From Rhynchopus sp. YZ270_cl-10 (taxonomy: Eukaryota > Euglenozoa > Diplonemea > Diplonemida > Diplonemidae), in the NCBI GenBank assembly GCA_964035575.1, contig OZ037886.1, forward strand, positions 620,001-684,000: a stretch of DNA of 64,000 bases. The letters are read 5' to 3'. Shown one piece after another: positions 46,401-56,695 of this stretch. Position numbers and translations under genes: made by a program. Position 1 is the stretch's first letter; each line of letters opens with the position of its first letter. Below the pieces are notes generated by a model. That model had not been told where the DNA came from, made no database searches, and worked only from the letters and a program-made list of their open reading frames with translations.

Positions 46401-49400
46401 CCGTTGAGATGCCGTACTTCGCATCACCGGCTTTGTAGAGACATAGCTTGTAGCGCCCTGTTGTCGGCAGGGAGAACTTCCTGCTCACAAGGACCCCCCA
46501 TGTGTCCCAGATCTTTGCAGACGAGTTGCCTACCCTGATGAGGTTGTGCCAGCCGGTGGGGGGCTCGAGGTAGCTCGCAGGCTTTGGAGGACGTGTGCAC
46601 ACTTGAACGTCAGGGACAACGCTGATGAGGTCTGTGAAGAAGCCGGTGACCTGTGTGGAGTCGCCGGCACTGTTCTGCCCAAAGCAGGGTACCCCTTCGT
46701 CTTGCTTCTGGTCTATGGAGCACCAGGACGACATGGGGGAGGCATCTGATCCGTCTGGGGAGGCTGCCATGCGCAGGTCGAAGAACGTCACGTTCCAGGG
46801 CACGGTCGCGTCGAACTCAAGGAAGCTTGGCTGCGTGAAGAGAAAGTTGCTCCCAGAGTCGCCATTGCGCAGCCACAGCCACGGTAGGTCCGCCGCCACA
46901 CGGTAGCACACCATGTACGCACCCGGGTCGATTGGGAGGTGGAACTTCGCACGCACATCGTTCTGCACAGCGTCAGTAAGCGAGGGGCATTCACCCGGTT
47001 GACTATTAGAGGTGCACGCCTGCAGGTTCGATGTCGAGTCAACTGCAGGAGAGGTGTCGCAGCTGGCACCTGCAATCGTCTCCCATAGCCACCCCGTCCC
47101 GTTCATGGCATTAGGCGGGTAGCGTGCAAGGGCCTTCATGATCTGGACAAGCTTGAAGGAATTCCCGTGTTTGTTCCCGAATTTGTTCTTGTCCCCCGTG
47201 GTGTACTTCCGGAAGGTGAACCCCCAGCCGCCGTTTGCGTCCGAGATGCCCGGCGTTGATGTATTGTGACCCGAGACAAAGGCGGTGGCGGCACCGCCCA
47301 GACCCACTGCAGAGCGGTACTCTGGCTTGCCCATCACCATCGGGTCGACGAGCACCGTTGTGGGGCGCAGGATGGGGTGGATGTTCCAATGCGACACCAG
47401 CGAGGGGCGCGTGATGAGGGCAGGCTGCCTGAAGGAGTCCGTCAGCATCACCTGCTCCGGCAGGTACGCTGCCTGCTTCACCTCCACCCACGCAACACGA
47501 CGCGCCCCGTCAATGGTGAACGTTGTCTTCACACAGGCCTTGTACACGGTGTGCGTGTCCACGTGGAACGGTGGTGCAGGGAACGTCACTTTGATAGACG
47601 CAGTGTCTGAGGGTCCGTCTGCAGGGCCCAAATCGTCCATCCCACGCGCCCCCACCTTGTTGACAACACCCTCCAGCGCAATGTGGTTGCTCGATCCATG
47701 ATCGAGCACCTCCTCGAAGTGAAGCTTCCCCGCGTGGCACGCTTCATGCGAGGAGACGATTTTGGCAGCGTCCATCCCCGGAGATGTGTCGAAGACGTCC
47801 TTGCTGAGCTTGCGTTCGCAGACCTCTTTTTTGTTGACAATGGTCGTCGCACAGCGCATGAAGTCTAGTGTCGTCACGCCCTGGTTCATTGGCTCCTGCC
47901 CGGGTGTCACGAACCACCGCACGCCGTTGTCGAACACCATCAAAGGCTTTGGGTGGCGGTACCACGACAGCGCATCGTCTGGGGAGAACTGCGCCTGTAC
48001 ACACAACCAGTGCTCACCCAAGGTGTGCGGTACAATGAGTCTGAAGTCAATGTGGTGGTCTGACCCCCCCATCCTGTGCTTCCGTGTGAAGGCTGCCCCA
48101 CGCACCCCTTCTGTGCCGGCAGCAGGGTTGAGGCAGTTGTCGTTGGCATGTTTGCTCTTACGCACCAGCTTTGCATAAAAGTGTGTGATGTTAGGACTCA
48201 TCGAACCGAGGATCTGACTTCTGCCCATCGGTGCGGCATACCGCATGGAGAACTTCTGCAGCTCCCCAGCAAGCAACATCTGACCCTTCGGTGGCGACGT
48301 TAGTGTGAACTGCTGTGGTGGCGTCACGAGGTACGTATCATTGAAGATGAGCCAGTTCGCGAGGGCAACCTGTTTGTAGCAGATCTTGTGGGGAAGCAGC
48401 GAGGCGTCCGGCGGGAGCACCACCGACGCTGCAACGGAGAGGTGGTTTGAATAGTCCTGGTCGTATGGTGCGATGTCGTCGTACACATCGGGTACCTGCG
48501 ACACCATCTGGATCAATGGGCCGGTGTAGTTCGTCAGCGCCTTTGGACAAGGTGCACCGTGGCAGAAGGTGTTCCGCGACGACGGTGCATATCCACACGG
48601 TGCGGACTGATCTGCCAGCCCCGACAGCGACAGCTTCCCAACACCGTCAACCTTGCAGTAGAGGGAGAGGTGCAGATCCGTCGCATGCGTGCCACGCTTC
48701 CAGTTGACGGGGTTCAGGTCGCACGATTCGTTGTGGCGTACAATGCGCAGGATGTCCCCTGAGGTAGTGTTCGTCGGCCCAGCCGCAGTCAGCCCTGCTT
48801 TCGTGTCCGACACAATGAACAGCGCCTCCATGCCACCACGCGTCTCCAGGTTGAGAAGCGAGATCTCGCCCCGCGAGATAGGGTTCTGCGAGGGGAAGAG
48901 GTTCACCTCACCGCTAGGCATGTACCACCCTCCACGGCGGAAGTTGTTTGTCGTTGGGGACAGCTGCTGCCAATTCCAGGCACCCTGCCGGAAGCACACC
49001 CTGTACCCTGCTGTCTCCATGAGCGGGACCTGGACGTAAAAGGAAACACTGTCGCTGTTGCTCTGGTCTGCCGCAGAACCGAGGCAATGTGTGGTGTCGT
49101 TCGTCATCCCACTGCCCGCACATTCAAAGGCACCACCGTCATCACTCTTCGGCCCTGGAGGTGGCTTCCCACGATATGACAACGCATCGCAGGGAAGGCT
49201 TTCCGAGATGATCCGCAGCTGCGACCCTACTGCACTCTTCAACGACGGGATGCCGGTACTGTTCGTCGTGAACTTCCGCCGGTCCAACGACGCCGTCAGA
49301 GTCGGAGTAATAACTTCCACTGTCATCGGACCATACGTATCCTCTCGCGTATCATTCATATACCACACCGATGCGGGAGGTGGCGGAGTGATCGGCGCTG

Positions 49401-51525
49401 TCCCTGCTGGCATGAGGTGCAACCCATTTCCATAATTCGAAGGAACCAACGGTTGTGGCGTTGCACGCGACGCAGGGGTGTACAATGTGTCAAGATGCGT
49501 CCACCTATCCGGAAGAACCTTCTGCCACGGTGCAACCCTGAACCCCGCATACGGCGTATCTGCCTTGCGGTAGCACACATACCACTCCGACGCCTCTGCC
49601 CCAAGGTACACTGAGGAGAACGTCGTAGGTGTGATACCCACATCGTCATTCGGCTTCTTATCCATAGGGTCCCCTGAGAGATCTGTCGACCCTACAGGAA
49701 AGGGTGCAAGATCCCCATCCATTCCACCTATACCAGAAGTAACCTTGTCCAAAGAAGTATCCCAACAGCCCTTAGAAGGAAACGAACCTAACGGCGGGTC
49801 GTCATTTGGGGAGGAACGGATCAGGGCAGTCTCACCAAAGGAGCTGGCAGGGACGATGCGGAACATATCGCCACCCTTTTGTTCGAAGTAGTTGAGTCCG
49901 TCGAGGGGTGGTGTCGGGTATGTACACGAGGTGCATTCTACGTACGATGTGGACACGCCAGACACCATCTTAGTAGTCCCTGCACGCACCGGGTTTGTCG
50001 CAGGCAGGCTGTTCAATCTGCTGTACACAGTGTCTTCAAAACGGAGTGTCCCCCAGGTCAATGGAGACAGGTCAGGAAGCGACCACTGCACCTCTTCTGC
50101 CAATACCTTGAAAGACGTTGTGTGGACAGTCTCCGCTGCACAGTCGGTAGGGTCTGTACAACGGAAGAGCTTGCGCCAGACAGGCTTGCTGTCTATGACA
50201 GTACCGTTGTAGCGTTCGATGCCAATGGTTTGGTTCCAGATGCGCTGGCGTTCGAGAAGAGATGAGTAGCAGATGTCGTACTCCTTGCCGACCTCGGAGG
50301 GGAGTCTGACATACGCATATGCGTGGTGGTGGTACTTCCATCCATAGGAGGTGGTGTGCCGAGCATTGGCCGACAGAAAGTCGCCTGGTGCACTCCACGA
50401 GTCGACCAAAGGGTTGGCATACTGCGGGCCAAACCGCCCAACACCACCAGGGGTGCTCCCCTCCAGCAACCCTTCCACCGCAGTTCTGTTCCACGATCCG
50501 TCCGCCTCGACGTAGCCGGATCCGTAGTACGGCAGGTAGTTCTGGTGCTCGTAGGTGCACGGCTCGTTTGCGGGAACGATTTTTAGGTTGTCACCACTGC
50601 CGCAGGGGAGAAGGTTCTCTGGGACGCCCTTCTCGCCGCATGCAGTGGAAGGGTAGGTGAAGTCGACGTCCCCTTCTCCAAACAGCTGCACCACTGCGTA
50701 CTGTGCGGAGGTTGCTGCAGGGATGTGGTACCATCGTTTCGAGGCCTTCGCGGCGAAGACGGAGAGTGCGGTGTCCACGATGTTGTTATCAGGCGAAGGT
50801 GTATCTACTGTCAACCATTTGTCGATTCGGTCGTCCTTTCTGTGTATCGACCCTGCAGGGAGGATGTGCCGGAAGCAGATCACAAAGCGTTCGCTTGCGG
50901 CAGGCGCCACGAAGGTGACGTGGGCATGCCCGGTGAAGCGGTCACCCTGTTGTGAATCCTCCATAGACAGCCCAAAGCGGTTAGATGAGAACAGCACTGT
51001 CGCTGTGGTGTCCACAGCATAGAGGGGGCAGTCCAACTTATAGGTGGTCGAGTACGCAAAGCCCTTTACCTGCACCGTACCTAAGTCGCTGATGTTGAAC
51101 GCATCCAGAAATGTGTCATCAAATTTACTGGAAACCCGCAGACGTACTTCCTGTCCTTCCGTGAAGTCGAGTGTAGATAAGGCATAGCTGTAGTTGTTGT
51201 AGTACACGAAGGTTGCTGTGCGGGTCAGTGTTGGGGTTTTGCTCTCGGTCAAGGATGCGGTCAGAGACTTTGACATTGATTTTGACAATGTGCTGGACCC
51301 TGTTGCGGAGGGCAGTGTCAATGACGTAGAATAGGATAACGAAGAGGAGAAGCTTGCGGTGCCTGTCGGCAGTGACACAGACATCGACGCAGACCGCGAC
51401 TTTGACATTGTAAGCGTGACCGTCTTCGTGTCAGCAGCATCAACAAAAGCGTTGTAGTTGTTGTTCGCAAGCATCAGAACCAAGACATACAAAAAGAACG
51501 CCGAATTTCGACGCATCTTCAACAT
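37438..51525 (-). CDS. Giant GPI-anchored-type surface protein (about 4650 residues, 3 exons)
   Basis: Exons 51525-37945, 37901-37748 and 37667-37438, phase consistent (GTATGA and GTATGC donors). I start at the ATG at 51525, the first after a likely AG acceptor; a slightly later ATG at 51516 is also possible. Residues 1-33 form a signal peptide (FFLYVLVLML). A Ser/Thr-rich stretch (about 32-98) with SKSRSASMSVS-type repeats follows. Residues about 140-1720 hold about nine degenerate repeats, each with a hydrophobic-x-[LI]-V.....C segment and a Y.[VIL]C[YFV][RK] segment before a Trp. From about 2390 to 3640 at least five PC..C or similar Cys-x-x-Cys motifs recur (PCHNCDF, PCQQCTI, PCSNCEI, ACYSCVV, ECPDCHI). 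Near 4430 starts a conserved membrane-proximal domain. Exon 3 ends in SPPLALWVLSVLAVLCW and stops, which looks like a GPI-attachment signal. Many N-glycosylation sequons occur. A cell-surface coat or adhesion role is inferred. Confidence 0.85.
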
Positions 51526-51675
51526 ACCCCCCTTCTGTGATGTGTTGTGTTTTGACAGAGAATGGGAAGGAGGAAAATCTATCATAATTTCAAATATTTT
51601 CTTTTTTTTCGATGCGTGAGAAAGTAATATTGAATGCATTTTTGCACGGAAGTGTTTTTTGTTTGCATTTTTTTT

Positions 51676-53649
51676 TCAGTATTCATCGTCTTCATCCTCA
51701 TCCTCATCGTCCGAACAGTCAGACATTTCTGGGTCTTCGTTCTCAAAGAGCTGTTTCGTGAAGAAGATAAAGCGAGGTGCGGCTGTAGTGAAACGGACGG
51801 TTTTCTTTTCCTTGGGTATGTCCTCCTTTTCTCCTTCGTCATCGGAGTCGAGGTTCTTTAGAGGTAGCAGGTAGCGGAAGCTTTCTGCCGAGAGGCCTTC
51901 ACGCTGCAGTGTAGACGCTTCAAACATCGACCCCGCCTCCTCAGGCGTCGCCGTACGCGTCTCACAACGTGACCCTTCGCATGCCACACACATCCCCGGA
52001 TGGTATTTACTGTTGATCGAACTAAACTGCCCTCCTTGCCCAACCCACCACAAACAGGGTGCAGGGTTTTTCACCAAAAAGAGCCCATCAACGGCAAAGG
52101 GAATTGATGTACAGGTATCTGTCAACATTGTAACACAATCCATTCCTTTTAAAGGGCAGTTTGTTGCCTGCCTATATAACGGCAACTCCCAGCCCCACAG
52201 AATTTTACGAATATGCAGGAGTGGTGGCGCGATGTATTGTATCATCCATTGAGACACTTCATGCCGTTCCGTCTTTGCGACTGTCACTACAGTGTCACCT
52301 GGTTCCCAATCTTCGATGTCCACCTCGGAAGAGGGGATCGTTCTATAGCGGTAGCGGCTGATCCCTAGGGCCCGTACATTGTTCATGTTCGCAGAGGAGG
52401 CAACGGGGTGGAAGATGTCCCGTTTGGAGACGTTCACTAAATCATCGTCCTTGAGGTCCACGTCTACCTCAAACGGCATTGCTGGGGACGGTGTGCGGGG
52501 TGCATGGGGTATCCTACTGGGCTGGCATAATGACGGTGCATCCCCGAGAATGGAATACCTACTGTTACCTTCTTCTGATGGAAGCGTCGAACTGACCTGT
52601 AGAGTAAACGGGGTTGACCCCCTCCACGATGCTGAAGATGCAGACGTCTGCGGGGTCTGTGCACGCACAAACTGTCCACCTCCGCCCTTCTGTTTGACAC
52701 CCCCCGTCTTATTAAAGAGCGCCTCCCATTGCCCAGCCCACGTTAACACCTCTGGAACCTCGGATACAGTATTTTCTATTGTCGCATCCTCCACTTCGTT
52801 GCCTTCAGCGAGGATCACACCGCGACCGCCTCGCTCTACGTGGTTGCAAGCATAGAGCTGTTTCTTATGAAAGTTTTTTTTTGCAAGATTTGAAGGGAAT
52901 ATGAGGGCCTTCCAATGCTCGGAGAGGTACGTTCCAGCCTCTGCAGCGCGTTCCTTTTCTCGGTTGGTGTCTTCTGTGATGCCAAAGGAGCGGGGGGAGA
53001 GGAGGGCAGGGTAACGCCGTCCGACAACTGCCTTGCGTTTATGTTGCAACGCTTCACTGCTACCCCCTCTACGTAGGGTAGGGTCCAGACACCGTGGCAG
53101 AAATTCCTGCCTAAAATCAAACCCCAACGGTAGAAGCAAATACGTCGAAGAAAACGACAGCTGATCTAACGTAAACACCATTTCTCCATCCAATGCATAT
53201 AAACAGGTGGGTACAGGACGTACTACAGGGCGGACTATCGAACAACATAGTTCTACGATTTGACCGATACCACGACAGCCAGTCAAATCCACAAAGAAGG
53301 GCTCGGTAGGTTCCTTCCCTTGGCTGAAGCGTCCGGGCCAGACTTCGATGTTTGGTGGGATCTTCCGTTGCGCCAAGGCACGGTGTGCTGCTTCGCTGCC
53401 TCCCAGATGCGTGGAGTTTGCTGGCTTGGCGATTGAAGCAACGTAGTGGTTTCTCCTCTTCTGGTTGCCCCCCTTCGCGCTAAGATGCGGCCAGCGTTTG
53501 TCACAGAATTTATGCTTTCGGCGCGGACCTTCTCCTGAAGACACAGGAGGATGAGGCCCAAGTGTACCACCCGAGTCAGGCTGTTCATTAAGACCCGCAT
53601 TGCTCTGCTCAGAACGATGCAAAACACGGAGTTCGCAGCAGAACTGCAT
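51676..53649 (-). CDS. Doublecortin-like domain protein with acidic C-terminus
   Basis: A 657-residue protein starting at the ATG at 53649 (MQFCCELRV); frame upstream has only a non-ATG start. Residues about 100-175 look like a doublecortin (DCX) ubiquitin-like domain: IEVWPG, FFVDLTGCRGIGQIVEL, then CLYALDGEMVFTLDQL and STYLLLPLG, parallel to the lyt.dG..v.sld.L.dg..YV pattern. DCX domains bind microtubules. The remainder has no family I know; it includes a conserved-looking PGMCVACEGSRCETRT Cys cluster and KKTVRFTTAAPRF. The C-terminus is a run of acidic residues (SDCSDDEDEDEDD). The DCX call is tentative; the protein might equally be of unknown type. Plausible role in axoneme or cytoskeletal organisation. 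Confidence 0.6.
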   Translation of the reverse strand: MQFCCELRVLHRSEQSNAGLNEQPDSGGTLGPHPPVSSGEGPRRKHKFCDKRWPHLSAKGGNQKRRNHYVASIAKPANSTHLGGSEAAHRALAQRKIPPNIEVWPGRFSQGKEPTEPFFVDLTGCRGIGQIVELCCSIVRPVVRPVPTCLYALDGEMVFTLDQLSFSSTYLLLPLGFDFRQEFLPRCLDPTLRRGGSSEALQHKRKAVVGRRYPALLSPRSFGITEDTNREKERAAEAGTYLSEHWKALIFPSNLAKKNFHKKQLYACNHVERGGRGVILAEGNEVEDATIENTVSEVPEVLTWAGQWEALFNKTGGVKQKGGGGQFVRAQTPQTSASSASWRGSTPFTLQVSSTLPSEEGNSRYSILGDAPSLCQPSRIPHAPRTPSPAMPFEVDVDLKDDDLVNVSKRDIFHPVASSANMNNVRALGISRYRYRTIPSSEVDIEDWEPGDTVVTVAKTERHEVSQWMIQYIAPPLLHIRKILWGWELPLYRQATNCPLKGMDCVTMLTDTCTSIPFAVDGLFLVKNPAPCLWWVGQGGQFSSINSKYHPGMCVACEGSRCETRTATPEEAGSMFEASTLQREGLSAESFRYLLPLKNLDSDDEGEKEDIPKEKKTVRFTTAAPRFIFFTKQLFENEDPEMSDCSDDEDEDEDDEY

Positions 53650-53815
53650 TGTGTTGATAAACCTAAACCTCACAGCATCAAATTGGACGTAGTTTTGCGT
53701 TTTGAAAATATTATTCGCATTTTGTGTAAAATAATTCTGAAGAGATATTCAAGAAAATAAAGAGGGGAGGAGGAGGAGGAGGAGGAGAGGAGGGATGGAT
53801 GGAGTAAATAAAAAA

Positions 53816-56686
53816 GGGGTAAGGACATTCTGGTACCCCCAAGTTTGACTTTTGGACAATTCAGACCCACAAGGTTTCGATAAAGACAATTCAGACCCAC
53901 AAGGTTTACGATAAAGACAGTTCAAACCCACAAGGTTTACGATAAAGACACTTCAGAACCACAAGGTTTGCATTTTGGACAGTTCAACCCCACAAGGTTT
54001 GCACTTTGGACAGTTCAGACCTTGTGGGTCTGAACTGTCCAAAATACAAACCTTGTGGTTCTGAACTGTCCAAAAGTCAAACCTTGTACGTGTTTTCTTC
54101 TTCTAAGGTGCTTGCTCTCCATACCTAGACCCTCGAATTTTTTTTCTTGACCCCATACATATCATACTTGGACCGCCCGAAATATATTTCGGGCATTTCG
54201 GGCGATTTCGGGCGAATTAGGGGCGGATTTCGGGCGATTTTGTGCGCCCGAAGTCGCCCGAAATCGCCCGAAATGCAGATTTCGGGCGAATTCGGGCGCT
54301 TTTTCCGTAGTGAAAACCGACTAGGTAGGGTTCTACTCATTTTCGCAAAAAACTTTTTATATTTGGAAAGATTTGATGCCAAATCTGTCAAAATAAGCAA
54401 GAATCGAAAACTTTTGTACACCTGAGTGCACTTTGGAGGCCCGTGAGAATCACCACCAAGTCACGGGTTTTCTGACTATCATTTGCTTATTCCTACCCAA
54501 AACACACTATGAACCGGGTTTTCACTATTTTTTCGTATTTCAGGGAGAATTTTTGTGAATTTTCGGGTCACAGGGTGGTTCTGACCCATTCTCGGGGTGT
54601 TTCGGGCCTGTAGTTGCTCAGGAGATGCCCAAAAACGTGAAAAATCGCCTTTTTACGTTTTTAGTAGTATTTTAGTGTAAATTGTTAGGGAAATCGGTTT
54701 TATACGTGGCTGCTAACAGAGCTGCACTCATATAAGTTGGGTTCTACTAGGAATTTTTGCTCAATTTTTTTTTTCTTTGAACAAATTTTGTGCCAATCTT
54801 TCAAATAAAGCGTTAGATTTTTACACTGATAGCATGCTTCCCAGCACACATAAGATACTGGTTGTGCGCCCGAATTCGCCCGAATCTGCCCGAAATCGCC
54901 CGAATTCGCCCGAAATGCGCCCGAATTCGCCCGAATTACGTATAAATTCCCTTTAAAACGCCCGAAATATATTTCGGGCACATTTCGGGCGCTCGGGATC
55001 CGCGCCCGAAAAATCCGCCCGAATTCGCCCGAAATATATTTCGGGCGGTCCAAGTATGACATATGGGTGCATTTCGACGATTTGAGGCCATTCAAAGCAA
55101 AAGTTGGCACTTTTGAGCATCTGCGGGGGTCTAAAGCACGGTTTTGCGTACACCACGCTGGATGATAGGGGTCACATGATAGGTCACATCATGTGGCCAT
55201 ATATCAAGTTACACCGCAAAAATCTACCAGACCCTGTCTTCGTGCACCTTTTTTCACCCACCCACACCCACACCTCCCCACCCATCCCTCACAGGATTAC
55301 ACCAAAATAATGAAAATTGGGTTTCAAGTACCCTGTTTCTCTCAGAAGTCAGTCACTGCTATTGCCATTTAACCCAGGGAGCATGGCTAGTGCAAGAAAT
55401 TCGACCTTTGGAAACTTTCCGGAAAGTCTGTCCTCTGCTCGCGGAGGACGAGGCACAATAAAATATTGCGTTCCCCCAGAAAACCAGTGCACATTTCACA
55501 CTCCTTGTGGGTAGTATTGTTGCCTTTTGTGTCACAGTAATTTTGGCCCAGGCATGCTCTTGAGCATGACAATTTAGTGTGTATGGGGCAGGGTGTTGTT
55601 TTGTTCTGAATTCTCTAGTTATCATCTAAGTCAATCGCGGGTGGTGGTTTGTGTAGCGTGAGGCACTCTTTTTAACAAACTTCCTGCAGTTGATAATAAC
55701 CTTTAAGGGGGGGTGGTTTGCGGACGCTGCCATATGCACTGTTGTTATTTCTTCGGATTTAACAACGTACAGCGTAACATAGTGGATTCGCCTGGTCGAC
55801 ACAACCTTTGATAGATATGGGATAACCAACCCCCTTCGACCCCTCGTGGGTTCACTGAACAAGCCCTAGACTAGTGGTAGTTAAACGCGATTGAACATTT
55901 AACTTCCTAGAGATGAAAGAACAAGACAACGCTTCTGTACCCGCGCATCAAAATTGTGGAAAACTTTGCACCCCAAACACCCTCAACAACGCCTGCCAAA
56001 AGGCGCCCCTTGTTGCTGGGAGTTGGTTCTCATGTTTGATACCTGCACAGCAGGCATTCCTCTGAGTCCAACGCATGTTTGGCCTGTCTGCGGCGTTGTA
56101 CGAAGACAGGGTCTGGTAGATTTTTGCGGTGTAACTTGATATATGGCCACATGATGTGACCTATCATGTGACCCCTATCATCCAGCGTGGTGTACGCAAA
56201 ACCGTGCTTTAGACCCCCGCAGATGCTCAAAAGTGCCAACTTTTGCTTTGAATGGCCTCAAATCGTCGAAATGCACCCATATGTATGGGGTCAAGAAAAA
56301 AAATTCGAGGGTCTAGGTATGGAGAGCAAGCACCTTAGAAGAAGAAAACACGTACAAGGTTTGACTTTTGGACAGTTCAGAACCACAAGGTTTGTATTTT
56401 GGACACTTCAGACCACAAGGTTTGAATTTTGGACACTTCAGACCCACAAGGTTTGCATTTTGGACAGTTCAGACCCACAAGGTCTGAACTGTCCAAAGTG
56501 CAAACCTTGTGGGGTTGAACTGTCCAAAATGCAAACCTTGTGGTTCTGAAGTGTCTTTATCGTAAACCTTGTGGGTTTGAACTGTCTTTATCGTAAACCT
56601 TGTGGGTCTGAATTGTCTTTATCGAAACCTTGTGGGTCTGAATTGTCCAAAAGTCAAACTTGGGGGTACCAGAATGTCCTTACCCC
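53816..56686. mobile_element. Mutator-like element with very long inverted repeats
   Basis: A 2871-bp element flanked by an exact 9-bp duplication AATAAAAAA (53807-53815, 56687-56695), as in Mutator/MULE elements. Ends GGGGTAAGGACATTCTGGTA / TACCAGAATGTCCTTACCCC. Each arm is about 590 bp (left 53816-54162 plus 55059-55240, right about 56100-56686). The outer 300 bp of each consists of repeated units like GACCCACAAGGTTT around TTTGGACAGTTCA. About 860 bp of single-copy DNA lies between the arms without a gene. A second transposon (54163-55058) sits in the left arm. Non-autonomous. Confidence 0.88.
54163..55058. mobile_element. DNA transposon with 6-bp target duplication inside the Mutator-like element
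   Basis: 896 bp with ends CATACTTGGACCGCCCGAAA and its inverse; flanks ACATAT at 54157-54162 and 55059-55064. The intact right arm of the host element shows the same place uninterrupted (one ACATAT at about 56278), so the 6-bp duplication is proven. The interior has clustered TTTCGGGCGAA units at both ends and no coding frame of note. The terminus differs from the other 6-bp-duplication element (19735-20859). Confidence 0.85.
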
Positions 56687-56695
56687 AATAAAAAA

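Noticed and set aside
37354-51022. Long plus-strand open frames across the giant gene (for example 37354-38370 and 42121-42912)
   Set aside because: They are the antisense of a single 13.5-kb coding exon; their peptides are Arg/Cys/His-rich shadows with no domain.
53760-53805. GGAGGA tandem run as a satellite array
   Set aside because: Under 50 bp and imperfect; ordinary simple sequence.
56350-56665. Regular spaced repeats as a CRISPR array
   Set aside because: Units are adjacent without unique spacers, occur in both orientations and form the arms of a transposon in a eukaryotic genome.
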